From JAYVJM01 sp043769275 (GTDB lineage: Bacteria > Pseudomonadota > Gammaproteobacteria > Pseudomonadales > UBA7239): a stretch of 64,000 bases of DNA. The position numbers and the translations under genes are program-made. Positions 37,107 through 49,754 of the stretch are shown here, piece by piece (positions within the stretch are counted from its first letter, which is position 1; every line of letters starts with the position of its first letter). The notes beneath the pieces were generated by a model. That model was not told the origin of the DNA. It saw only the letters and a list, made by a program, of their open reading frames with translations, and searched no databases. The stretch covers positions 1 to 64,000 of the forward strand of contig JAYVJM010000079.1 of the NCBI GenBank assembly GCA_043769275.1, in the 5' to 3' direction.

Positions 37107-38987
37107 ATGTTGCACAAGGATTGGCGACGACTTGCTTTTTCCCTGCCCGCACTGTCTTTTGCGCTGTTGCTGCTAAGTCTTGCCGTCACTTTTTTTGCGC
37201 CAAAACAAATTCCGTGGGACGCATGGGGCTACCACTACTACTCCGGCGCGATGCTGCTTGAAAACCGCTTGGACAGCGACTACTTCGCCGCATCCAGCCA
37301 GAGTTACCTCAACCCGCTGGTGCATGCGCCGTTTGCTGCGATGGTGCATGCGCACTGGCCAAGCGTGGCGGTAGGCTTTGTACTCACTTGCTATGGCGCG
37401 CTGGCGTTGGTGCTGCTGGCTGTCTTTTATCGCGTAAGTTTGCATTTACGCAATGAGGAACTGCTGGCGGCACTGGCTTTATCGTTGCTGCAACTGCTGG
37501 TGTGGTGGTGCATGGGCAGCAGCTTTGCCGATCTTTTTCTGCTCTGCCCTGTTTTTTTGGCGCTGATTTTTCTGTATCAAGCACAAGACACCCAAAAGAT
37601 GCGCCAGACTCTCGCATCTGGCTTCTGTTTTGGTGTGGCTTTTGGGCTGAAATTTACCGCGATTATTTACGCGCCCGGGCTGGCGCTCTTGCTTTTATTG
37701 TGGGTGTGGCGCGGCACGCTTCGCTGGAACACTCTCGTTTTGTATCCGCTAGCGGCATTGTTGGGTTTGTGCGCCAGCTATGGCTGGTGGGGCTGGCAGC
37801 TCTACCGGCATTTCGGCAACCCGTTTTTTCCTTTTTTTAATCACTATTTTCGTTACCCCTACTTCCCCATCAACACAGCCACGCATAGCCGTTTTGTCAG
37901 TTGGGACGTGCTGGCGCAAGCAGTGCTGCCATTTCATATGGCCTCGACCGAACCAATGGTGTACGTAGAGCGGCTAATGCCAGACTTGCGGCCTGCCCTA
38001 TTTCTAACTCTACTGCCGCTGGTTTTTTTTATTAAATACGGACTAAAACGTGCGACATACTTGCGCACAACAGAACAAGATTTTTTGCTGTTTGTGTTGC
38101 TGACGCTGTACACATGGGTGTTTACCTCTGGCAATGGGCGTTATGGCATGGGCGTTTTTTTGCTGCTGGGGGCTGCGCTGTTTATGGTTTTGCGTGTGCT
38201 GCTGCCCGCCAAAATCCTGTGGCGCGCTGTGTTGTGGTTTTTGTTGCTGCAAGGAGCGGTGGTGTTTAGCGCAGTGGATTTCAATTTTGATCGCAGCAAT
38301 TGGAAAGGCGAATGGTTTGCTATGGATTTTCGAGATGTGGCAAGCCAAAACAAGCAACTGATCTTAACATCCACCAGCATCAGCTATTCCGTGATGCTAA
38401 AAGACATGGGACAAGGCTCCACGCTGATGAACCTGTCGGGGCAATTCAACATGGAAAACAATGCGCTGATTCAGGCAAAAGTCGCCGCTTACAACGAGCG
38501 TATCTTTGGGGTCAGTGCGCTATCGCCCGATCTGCTGAAAGACAAAACACGACTGCAAACGGCTTTTTTTGATGAATTTGGCCGTTTTGGCTTGGCACTG
38601 GGCGACCCGGCCGGTTGTCGCCTGAAGCACTCAACAGTAGAGGGCATTTTGAATAATGACCTGCTGTTTTGCCAGCTCAAACCGGATGCCTTTGCCATTG
38701 CGCGTTACGCAGAAAAAACGCAATGGGCGAGACACGCCGCCGCACTGCTTGAGCCGCTGTGTCCGGAAGCTTTTTCACCCACGCAGAGCAGTGTGCGGAT
38801 TACAGGAACGCACTTTGTTAAGCGTTACGATGCAGGCGACATAATGCTGCATCTATACCGCCCCGAAATAGCCATCGCTTTTAATATGACGCGCCCCAAA
38901 CTAATGGCGAGTATTGATCTACGCGAGACGCAAACCCTTTCAAAAAATACTTGGCGGGAAAAATATTGCCTGCCGCTGCTACGCTAA
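37107..38987 (+). CDS. Polytopic membrane protein, GT-C glycosyltransferase-like
   Basis: 626 residues with about ten hydrophobic helices in the first 400, then a soluble C-terminal domain of about 220 residues. The first external loop holds an acidic residue in PWDAWGYHYYSG, the place where GT-C enzymes (using lipid-linked sugars) carry a catalytic Asp. I do not recognise the exact family. Its position before a GT2 and a GtrA-like gene makes a final sugar-transferase role plausible. AAGGA is about ten bases before the ATG. The gap to the next gene is about 33 bases. Confidence 0.7.
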   Translation: MLHKDWRRLAFSLPALSFALLLLSLAVTFFAPKQIPWDAWGYHYYSGAMLLENRLDSDYFAASSQSYLNPLVHAPFAAMVHAHWPSVAVGFVLTCYGALALVLLAVFYRVSLHLRNEELLAALALSLLQLLVWWCMGSSFADLFLLCPVFLALIFLYQAQDTQKMRQTLASGFCFGVAFGLKFTAIIYAPGLALLLLLWVWRGTLRWNTLVLYPLAALLGLCASYGWWGWQLYRHFGNPFFPFFNHYFRYPYFPINTATHSRFVSWDVLAQAVLPFHMASTEPMVYVERLMPDLRPALFLTLLPLVFFIKYGLKRATYLRTTEQDFLLFVLLTLYTWVFTSGNGRYGMGVFLLLGAALFMVLRVLLPAKILWRAVLWFLLLQGAVVFSAVDFNFDRSNWKGEWFAMDFRDVASQNKQLILTSTSISYSVMLKDMGQGSTLMNLSGQFNMENNALIQAKVAAYNERIFGVSALSPDLLKDKTRLQTAFFDEFGRFGLALGDPAGCRLKHSTVEGILNNDLLFCQLKPDAFAIARYAEKTQWARHAAALLEPLCPEAFSPTQSSVRITGTHFVKRYDAGDIMLHLYRPEIAIAFNMTRPKLMASIDLRETQTLSKNTWREKYCLPLLR

Positions 38988-39020
38988 AGCAATAGCACTA
39001 TGCAGAAAAAGGAGTTTTTC

Positions 39021-40166
39021 GTGGAGCTGTCCATTGTTATTCCCTGCTTGAACGAGGCAAAAACCGTTGGTTCTTGTGTGAGTAAAGCACTGGCCTTTAT
39101 GGCACACGCCGACATCCACGGCGAAGTGATTGTGGCTGACAACGGCTCCACCGATAATTCCGTCACCCTTGCTCGCTCGCACGGCGCGCACGTGGTTCGC
39201 ATTGCGCAAAAAGGCTATGGCAACGCACTGCGCGGCGGCATCGAAGCGGCGCGCGGGCAGTACGTCATCATGGGCGATGCCGATGCCAGCTATGATTTTT
39301 CTCGGCTGGAAGCCTTTGTCTCCGCTCTGCGCACCGGCGCCGATTTAGTCATGGGCAATCGTTTTCGCGGCGGCATCTCACCCCGTGCTATGCCCGCACT
39401 TCACCGCTATGTTGGCAATCCTGTACTCAGTTTTATTGGTCGCCTGTTGTATCGAACCCATATTGGCGATTTTCACTGCGGCCTACGCGGCTTTGTGCGT
39501 CAGCGTATGCTCGATTTACACCTCAACAGTACCGGCATGGAGTTCGCCAGTGAAATGGTGATGAAAGCCTGCATGGCCGGTTACACCTTACAAGAAATAC
39601 CCACCACCTTGCAGCCTGATGGCCGCGACCATCCGCCGCATTTGAGCAGTTGGCGCGACGGCTGGGCGCACCTCAAGCTATTACTCTCTTACGCCCCAGA
39701 CTGGCTGTTTCTATACCCTGCCCTGCTGCTGATCACCGTGTCTTTTGTGATGTTTGTTCTGTTGCTCGCCGGCAACTTCCAAGTGGGTGCAATTGGGCTG
39801 GGTATCCATACCTTACTTTATGCCGGCATGGGGCTGTGTGCAGGCCTTGGCATGTTGCTGTATTACTTGCTGGTACAGCGTTTGGTTGCGCGCAGAGGCT
39901 GGCTGCTGCACAGCCGTGTGCAGCCAAACCAGCATTCGCTGCTCTATAACGAAGACGCCCTTTTGCTGACTGGTGGCGGTTTGGCAACAGTCGGGGTGTT
40001 GGCGGGCATGCAAGCCCTGCATATCTGGAGCGGCCACGGCTTTGGCTCCTTGCTAGGATTTCATGACGTAACGCGATGGACTGCGTTTTCGGTTTTCTGC
40101 CTGCTGGTCGGCTTTCAACTATTTTCTTACGCACTGCTACTTATGGTGATGGACAGGATTGATTAG
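39021..40166 (+). CDS. GT2 glycosyltransferase, dolichol/undecaprenyl-phosphate mannose/glucose synthase type
   Basis: 381 residues from GTG 39021, which has AAGGAG six bases upstream; an ATG seven codons earlier lacks a site. The GT2 domain opens with ELSIVIPCLNEAKTVG and has the metal-binding GDADASYDF (DxD). It continues with GNRFRGG and the acceptor-side DFHCGLRGF. About four membrane helices follow from residue 230. This is the polyprenyl-phosphate-sugar synthase layout (GtrB/DPM1 related). The sugar is unknown. Confidence 0.88.
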   Translation: MELSIVIPCLNEAKTVGSCVSKALAFMAHADIHGEVIVADNGSTDNSVTLARSHGAHVVRIAQKGYGNALRGGIEAARGQYVIMGDADASYDFSRLEAFVSALRTGADLVMGNRFRGGISPRAMPALHRYVGNPVLSFIGRLLYRTHIGDFHCGLRGFVRQRMLDLHLNSTGMEFASEMVMKACMAGYTLQEIPTTLQPDGRDHPPHLSSWRDGWAHLKLLLSYAPDWLFLYPALLLITVSFVMFVLLLAGNFQVGAIGLGIHTLLYAGMGLCAGLGMLLYYLLVQRLVARRGWLLHSRVQPNQHSLLYNEDALLLTGGGLATVGVLAGMQALHIWSGHGFGSLLGFHDVTRWTAFSVFCLLVGFQLFSYALLLMVMDRID

Positions 40167-40180
40167 GCAGGTACAGCATC

Positions 40181-40900
40181 ATGGAAGAATCCTTATCATC
40201 CCCAAAAAGCACTCGCCTACACCGACGCTGGTGGGATTATGACGGCTACCCGCTGCGCGGATTAGCACACGCCATTGAGCGCGCATTGACACGTTGTGCA
40301 GAGAAACTTGAGGACGCGCGTGCGCTCGATTTTGGCTGCGGCGACAAACCCTACGCGGCATTGTTTGCGCGTCTCGGCATACGCTATCAAAGCGCGGATA
40401 TCGAAGGCACTGTCGACTTTCCCGTGCAAGCTAATGGTCAAGTAATGGCTCCCTCTGCCACATTTGAAATAGTGACGTCTTTTCAGGTTTTGGAACATGT
40501 GTGGGATATCGACACCTACCTGCACGAGTGCGCCCGCCTACTGCGCACTGACGGCGTACTGCTACTGTCGACACACGGGGTTTGGCTTTATCACCCGCAT
40601 CCAGGTGATTTTCGTCGCTGGACGCGGGCAGGGCTGGTACGCGAACTGGAGTCTCGGGGCTTTGTCGTTGAATCGGTCGAGTCCATTGTCGGCCCCATGG
40701 GATGGACTTTAGTGATGCGTCTATTGGGCTATGTCTCCATTTTCCAAAAAATTCCGCTACTGGGCAGCGGCCTGACAGTCCTGTTTTCGCTTGTGATGAA
40801 CCTACGCGCCCTACTAGAAGACAAAATAACGCCACACGCGGTTTTACAGGAAAACGCCTGCATGTACCTCGTCACAGCCAGAAAAGCTCATGCGGTTTAG
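40181..40900 (+). CDS. Class I SAM-dependent methyltransferase
   Basis: 239 residues, Rossmann-type methyltransferase. The SAM loop is LDFGCGDKPYAALFARLG, with a post-I acidic residue in SADIEGTVDFPV, and FQVLEHVWDIDTYLHECARL as the motif IV-V region. A hydrophobic C-terminal part may associate with the membrane. The substrate is unknown; with glycosyltransferases either side, a glycan or glycolipid is likely. It overlaps the next gene by 11 bases. Confidence 0.82.
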   Translation: MEESLSSPKSTRLHRRWWDYDGYPLRGLAHAIERALTRCAEKLEDARALDFGCGDKPYAALFARLGIRYQSADIEGTVDFPVQANGQVMAPSATFEIVTSFQVLEHVWDIDTYLHECARLLRTDGVLLLSTHGVWLYHPHPGDFRRWTRAGLVRELESRGFVVESVESIVGPMGWTLVMRLLGYVSIFQKIPLLGSGLTVLFSLVMNLRALLEDKITPHAVLQENACMYLVTARKAHAV

Positions 40901-41264
40901 TCAGGCATTTTTGTTATTTCGACACAGTGGCGTGAGCACATTTTGCGCAGCGGAGAACATCATCTTGATGTGGCTTTTTACTCGATATGGCCTGTGGTAT
41001 GTCGTTGCGTATGTACTGTCTTTTTTCTGCGTGGCGAGTACAGGCTACCTGCTCAATTTGCGTATAAAACGCCTCGTTTTTTCGCTCAAGAGCCTAAAGC
41101 GTTATTTTTTGGGTATGGCGCTTAATTTGCCTGCGGGGCTCCTCGCTATGTTTATTCTGGTGAATATTTTCAGCATGTCTGTCGTGCTTAGCACTATCGT
41201 GGTGACGGGACTGCTATTTTTATTGAATTACGCTGTATCGCACTGGGCTTTTCATCGCGCCTAA
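40890..41264 (+). CDS. GtrA-like flippase-type membrane protein
   Basis: 124 residues with four transmembrane helices and the GtrA pattern (N-terminal FLLFRHSGVSTFCAAENIILMWLFT, then FFCVASTGYLLNLRIKR). GtrA proteins are thought to flip polyprenyl-phosphate sugars across the inner membrane. Here it partners the GT2 and GT-C-like proteins. Translationally coupled to the upstream methyltransferase. Confidence 0.85.
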   Translation: MRFSQAFLLFRHSGVSTFCAAENIILMWLFTRYGLWYVVAYVLSFFCVASTGYLLNLRIKRLVFSLKSLKRYFLGMALNLPAGLLAMFILVNIFSMSVVLSTIVVTGLLFLLNYAVSHWAFHRA

Positions 41265-41294
41265 TATTTCACCACACAAAGGCAGGGAGCGTTT

Positions 41295-41975
41295 ATGTCA
41301 GAATGCGTGAATAACGAAGGCAGCATTAGACCGTTTTTTGCGCAATTCAGCAGGCTGTACCGACTGATTAGCCCCCGTTATCAAATCACACTACTGGAAG
41401 CGTTGGCCAATATGTGGCCATCGAGTGCACCACGTGTGCTCGACATCGGCACCGGCAACGGCCTGATTGCCGAATATATACGGCTTTACTTTTCGGTGAA
41501 ATCCGTCTGCGGCGTTGATTTTGAAAACCGCTTATTGAGGGATGTGTCGTTGGATTTTCGCGTGTATGGTGGCCAGCTTTTGCCCTTTGAAAAAGGGTCG
41601 TTCGACTGTGTTTTGCTGATTAACGTTTTACATCACGTACCAGTGAAAAACCGGCAAAAGCTGCTAGAGGAAATCGCGAGAGTTTGTGCGACAGGCGGGC
41701 GAATTATTATCAAAGATCACATAACAAAAAGCTGGCTTGATACCCTGCGGCTGGCACTGCTAGATATTCTGGGCAACGTACCTTTTTCCGGCATGGTGCA
41801 GGCCAGCTATTTCTCCCAGCACGAGTGGACGCAGTTTTTTGCGCACTTGCCATTTGATGTATCAACCACACCGCAGCAAAACTACCGCTCTGGATTATTT
41901 GCGCGTTTATTTCCAAACCGGCTAGAAGTCACTTACCTTTTGAAAAAGCGCGCCGCAGCGCCATGGCTTTCATGA
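41295..41975 (+). CDS. Class I SAM-dependent methyltransferase (Methyltransf_11 type)
   Basis: 226 residues. SAM-binding LDIGTGNGLIAEYIRLY, acidic VCGVDFENR, and VLLINVLHHVPVKNRQKLLEEIARV. A GGGAG site precedes the ATG. It differs in sequence from the first methyltransferase of the cluster, so it is not a duplicate. It is followed by a GT4 gene with an ATGA overlap. Confidence 0.83.
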   Translation: MSECVNNEGSIRPFFAQFSRLYRLISPRYQITLLEALANMWPSSAPRVLDIGTGNGLIAEYIRLYFSVKSVCGVDFENRLLRDVSLDFRVYGGQLLPFEKGSFDCVLLINVLHHVPVKNRQKLLEEIARVCATGGRIIIKDHITKSWLDTLRLALLDILGNVPFSGMVQASYFSQHEWTQFFAHLPFDVSTTPQQNYRSGLFARLFPNRLEVTYLLKKRAAAPWLS

Positions 41976-43096
41976 AGCGTTTGCGCGTTCTACAGGTATC
42001 CGCTTTTTTCCCCAGCCAAGGCGGCGGCATTGAAGTGGTAGCGCACGCTTTGGCAAAAATGCTCACCGCGCACGGCTGTGCGGTAACGCATATTGCGGGC
42101 GGTGCCGATCACACAGATCGAGAGGCGGCGGCTCACAGCCATCAAATTATCAGTGGCGATTATTGGGATCCTTTCCACAAGCGCGTTGGTGTGCCTATGC
42201 CGCTGTGGGGGCTACGTTCTTTGCTCAACCTGTGGCGTGCAGTCCAACAAAACGAGCAGGTGCATATTCACGATTATCTTTACATGCCTTGTTTTTTTGC
42301 TTTTGTTTTCTCAAAAATCCAGCACAAAAAAATACTCATTACGCAACACATCGGTGACATTTATTTCCGCAATAAACGCCTGTCTTTTTTGCTGCACATC
42401 TTGAATAAAACGCTGGGCGTTTTTGTATTGAACCGCTGTGATCGTGCCGTGTTTGTCAGCGAGCGCGTTCGCGATTATTTCGCGGCACTCCCGCGCTTTA
42501 GGCGTGACGCTTGCGTGATTGAAAATGGCGTAGACCACTCTATTTACCATGCGATGCCGAATAAAAACGATCCAGCAGCGGCCTTGCGGCTTTTGTTTGT
42601 TGGGCGTTTTGTCGAAAAAAAAGGACTGCTGTTGCTGGAACAATGCGCCGACATTCCCCATGTTGCCTGGACGTTTATCGGCGAAGGCGCGCTCTCGCCC
42701 GCCTTTTGGAAAAACAAACCCGCCGCTTTAACGGTTTACAGCGGCTTGCGCGGTGCAGCGCTAGTGCCTTTTTACCAGCAGGCAGATTTGCTGCTTTTGC
42801 CTAGTACGGGCGAAGGTTTTCCGTTGGTCGCGCAGGAAGCACTGGCCTGCGGCACACCCCTGTTGCTGAGTACAGAAGTCGCCGCCGCGTTTCCACAAGG
42901 CAACGCCTGTGTTTTCAGTGTTGATGTGGGGGCGCTCAATGCCGCGAGGCAAATAAGAACAAAAATTACGACACTGCGCGATCAGCGCGCAGCCCTTATA
43001 GATGCGCGCCTATCCGCAAGCCAACTGGCCGAACAATGGTCGTGGGATAAGGCGGCAGATCAATATCTTGTGCTTTATCCTAAAAAAAGCCGTTAA
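41972..43096 (+). CDS. GT4-family glycosyltransferase
   Basis: 374 residues of GT-B fold. N-terminal LQVSAFFPSQGGGIEVVAHALAK is the acceptor-side domain; C-terminal FVGRFVEKKGLLLLEQ and STGEGFPLVAQEALACGTP (E-x7-E motif) are donor-side. ATG 41972 overlaps the preceding stop as ATGA; three codons earlier is another ATG. Sugar and acceptor unknown. It is the last gene of the cluster; a repeat pair follows. Confidence 0.87.
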   Translation: MKRLRVLQVSAFFPSQGGGIEVVAHALAKMLTAHGCAVTHIAGGADHTDREAAAHSHQIISGDYWDPFHKRVGVPMPLWGLRSLLNLWRAVQQNEQVHIHDYLYMPCFFAFVFSKIQHKKILITQHIGDIYFRNKRLSFLLHILNKTLGVFVLNRCDRAVFVSERVRDYFAALPRFRRDACVIENGVDHSIYHAMPNKNDPAAALRLLFVGRFVEKKGLLLLEQCADIPHVAWTFIGEGALSPAFWKNKPAALTVYSGLRGAALVPFYQQADLLLLPSTGEGFPLVAQEALACGTPLLLSTEVAAAFPQGNACVFSVDVGALNAARQIRTKITTLRDQRAALIDARLSASQLAEQWSWDKAADQYLVLYPKKSR

Positions 43097-43106
43097 ACGA
43101 CGCAAA

Positions 43107-43213
43107 CCCTTCGATACGCCCGCTATGCAGGCTACTCAGCGCGAACGGGCTGTCACCCAATTGCTGATTTTGCGCTCGTACTGAGTAGTGCGATTTCTCG
43201 CACGTATCGAAGC
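43107..43213. repeat. REP-like inverted pair, long-form arms
   Basis: First arm 43107-43149 begins CCCTTCGATACGCC and ends CTACTCAGCGCGAACGGG. The opposing arm 43172-43213 reads GCGCTCGTACTGAGTAG ... CGTATCGAAGC. The arms match over their ends with a variable middle that is itself palindromic. It closes the glycosylation cluster that began after the 37.0 kb pair. Confidence 0.75.
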
Positions 43214-43276
43214 ATGAGCGGGGCGGCAACTGCTTTTTCTATGTTTATAAAAGCCAAACAGCACTTGTTGGCACCC

Positions 43277-43753
43277 TTATTTTTTCGGCTCCAACACAAA
43301 CAGCGGTATATGCCTCACCCCCGCTGTGCGAGCGCGGTATTCGGCAAAGTCGGCATACATGGCGGTCATTTTTGGCCACAACGCAGCCTCCTCTTCTTCG
43401 CTGGCGACGCGCGCGAGCATCGGGCGGTTGCGCGCGCCGATTTGCACTTCGCACACAGGGTTGGCTTTGAGATTAAGCATCCACAAGGGGGCTTGTGACA
43501 TGCCGCCTTTCGATGCTGCGATCACCACATTTTCGCCCTGCTCGATATACAGCAAAGGAACGCGGCGTATCACGCCAGATTTATGGCCGGTGCTGGTCAA
43601 AATCGCTACCGGCGCGCCAAGAAACGTTTTCCATAAACGCCCACCACTGGCGCGATAAACCGCCACCTGCCATTTTGCGACGCGTTTGATAATCCAGTTG
43701 GCGATTTTTTCTTCTTTTGCGCTAAAGGGCTTTATTTCTTTGGAACTTGTCAT
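43277..43753 (-). CDS. Nitroreductase/deazaflavin-dependent oxidoreductase family protein
   Basis: 158 codons giving a split-barrel protein of the DUF385/TIGR00026 type. N-terminal helices are followed by APVAILTSTGHKSGVIRRVPLLY, the nucleotide-cofactor loop, and PLWMLNLKANPVCEVQIG. Members bind F420 or flavin. ATG 43753 has AAGAGG about eight bases before it; the longer start (43789) does not. Single gene between a repeat and czcA. Confidence 0.78.
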   Translation of the reverse strand: MTSSKEIKPFSAKEEKIANWIIKRVAKWQVAVYRASGGRLWKTFLGAPVAILTSTGHKSGVIRRVPLLYIEQGENVVIAASKGGMSQAPLWMLNLKANPVCEVQIGARNRPMLARVASEEEEAALWPKMTAMYADFAEYRARTAGVRHIPLFVLEPKK

Positions 43754-43790
43754 GGCAATGCCTCTTGATTGTTGTTTCGTCATCGACAAA

Positions 43791-43832
43791 CCGTCCGCTC
43801 AGGATGAACCGGAAACATCAGAGCGAACGGGA
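43791..43832. repeat. Degenerate REP-like copy
   Basis: CCGTCCGCTCAGGATGAACC and CATCAGAGCGAACGG resemble the two halves of the dispersed family, with the middle lost. Weak match; it follows the czcA stop. Confidence 0.4.
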
Positions 43833-43852
43833 AGTTATTTTTAACTATACCA

Positions 43853-48062
<4,210 letters not shown>

Positions 48063-48066
48063 GGGA

Positions 48067-49353
48067 TTATTTCTCCGCCAATGTGGTGTGCGTCATGGGC
48101 TGCCCCGTCAGGCGTTCCAGCTCCAGCATCACGAAATGAAAACGGCTGGCCGCTTCGATGCTGTCACGCTCAATGGCTTGCCGCTCGTTTTGGGCGGCGA
48201 TCAATTCCAGCGCCGAATAGCGCCCTGTGCTGTAGCCATTTTGCATCTCTCGCAAGCGGCTTTCTGCCAACGGCAAGGCCGTGTTTTTGAGCAACAAGGC
48301 TTCGCGTTGACTGGATTGTGCTTGTGCGTAAAAAGTATGTAACAGCAGATTGATATCGATCTGTCCTAAGTGCTCCTCCGCCTGACCGCGCTCCATCTCC
48401 GCCCGCGCTTGTGCAATGCCGCCTTGGTTGCGGTTGTTAATCTGCAAAGGCATGGAGAAATTAAACACCAAGGCGTTATCGCCGCTTTCCTGCAAGCGCC
48501 GCACGCCCAAACCTACATTGATGTCGGGCGTGGCACCGGACTCCGCCAAGCGCAACTGCGCCTCACGCAAACGTGCACGGCTAAGATATTGCGCAACCTG
48601 TGGTGATGCCTGCACACGCGCTTGCAACATCGACAAGGCAGGCAATGCAGGGAAGGCAAATAGCACGTTTCGCACATTGCTAAAATCTGCACGCACGGCA
48701 CCCCAACTAGAAGCCAGACGCAAACAGCTCACATCAACCTCGCTGCTGGCGCGTTGGACGTCCAGTTGCGCACGCATAACCGCAATCCTCAATCCATCGA
48801 CCTCCGCCATCGAGACAGCGCCTGCCTGCTTGCGCCGTTGGGCACCGGCCAGTGCTTTTTCCGTACTGTGAACTTGCGTTTGCGTCCATGTTTGCAAGGC
48901 TTGCCTGTGCGCCGTTTCGATATAACGCCGCGTCGTTTCGGCCAACACCTCGAGGCGTGCGAGCGCGTAGGCTTGCTCCGTGCTGTCGGTAGCGCGATGC
49001 GCCGCGTTCAAGCGCAACTGCCGTTTATTACCCAGCTCCACCGTTTGGCTTAACGACAAGGTGTATTCCGCACTGCGCGTGCCGCGTAGATCGCCAGAAC
49101 CCGCCACGTTTTCTACTTCCAACGCCAGCTCTGGGTTCGGACGCAAGCCAGCTTGCAGCACCCGCGCTTCAGCGGCACGTTGCTCAAAAGGGTAAATCGC
49201 CAATTGGGGACTGCTTTGCAGCGTGTACTGCAAGGCTTTCTCTAACGTCAGGCTGGCAGGCTCCGCCGAGAGATGCAGCGCAATACCCCCAACACAGAAA
49301 AAAGCGGCTGTGCGCAATGCGCATACAGCAAGAACACGCGAGAGTACGCCCAT
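48067..49353 (-). CDS. czcC: Outer-membrane factor CzcC/TolC family
   Basis: 428 residues, signal peptide (cut near LSAEP) followed by the two outer-membrane efflux protein repeats (LEKALQYTLQSSPQLAIYPF and the second half from about residue 235). It forms the channel through the outer membrane for CzcAB. AAGAGGTC lies about nine bases before the ATG. It heads the three-gene operon; the gap to czcB is four bases. Confidence 0.92.
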   Translation of the reverse strand: MGVLSRVLAVCALRTAAFFCVGGIALHLSAEPASLTLEKALQYTLQSSPQLAIYPFEQRAAEARVLQAGLRPNPELALEVENVAGSGDLRGTRSAEYTLSLSQTVELGNKRQLRLNAAHRATDSTEQAYALARLEVLAETTRRYIETAHRQALQTWTQTQVHSTEKALAGAQRRKQAGAVSMAEVDGLRIAVMRAQLDVQRASSEVDVSCLRLASSWGAVRADFSNVRNVLFAFPALPALSMLQARVQASPQVAQYLSRARLREAQLRLAESGATPDINVGLGVRRLQESGDNALVFNFSMPLQINNRNQGGIAQARAEMERGQAEEHLGQIDINLLLHTFYAQAQSSQREALLLKNTALPLAESRLREMQNGYSTGRYSALELIAAQNERQAIERDSIEAASRFHFVMLELERLTGQPMTHTTLAEK

Positions 49354-49754
49354 ATGCTAAGACCTCTTAATCAATCAGAATAAGCCGAGCAATTTTTCGG
49401 CAGATGCACGTAAAATAAGGGCTTGAGTCAAATAGATAGGCGAAAAGCAAGGAAAGCATTAACGGTGGTGGCTCTGCGCCCGCACAAAGACAGGCGCGCA
49501 TAGTAACAAGTGTTGGTTTTATTAGAAGGCGTTAGGCATTGGCTAAGAATAACGTTCCGATTTACCGTTCGCGCCCGAGCTTGTCGAAGAGCGGCTCAAG
49601 GCGAACGGAAAGTGATACCTAGCCAAATCTTTAAAGCGGTTGCTTCTGTTTGCGGCTTCAGCTATGCCTAGCGGCTCGATAAGCGCACCAAGAATAGCTG
49701 CATGGTTGTTCTGTGATGTTGTGGCAAGAAGATGATGCCATCACTAAACGACGA
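49354..49754. other. Intergenic region upstream of czcCBA
   Basis: Four hundred bases that must contain the czcC promoter on the left side and the 3' end of the phospholipase gene on the right. A REP-like repeat lies at 49565-49608. I see no metal-sensor operator or small gene that I can defend. Confidence 0.5.
49565..49608. repeat. REP-like palindrome
   Basis: CCGTTCGC at the left end pairs with GCGAACGG at the right end; between them CGAGCTTGTCGAAG and CGGCTCAAG form the inner halves. Confidence 0.75.

Noticed and set aside
37002..43213. Composite transposon bounded by the repeat pairs
   Set aside because: The repeats are short dispersed elements found also elsewhere; no transposase and no target duplication were seen, so movement as a unit is not supported.
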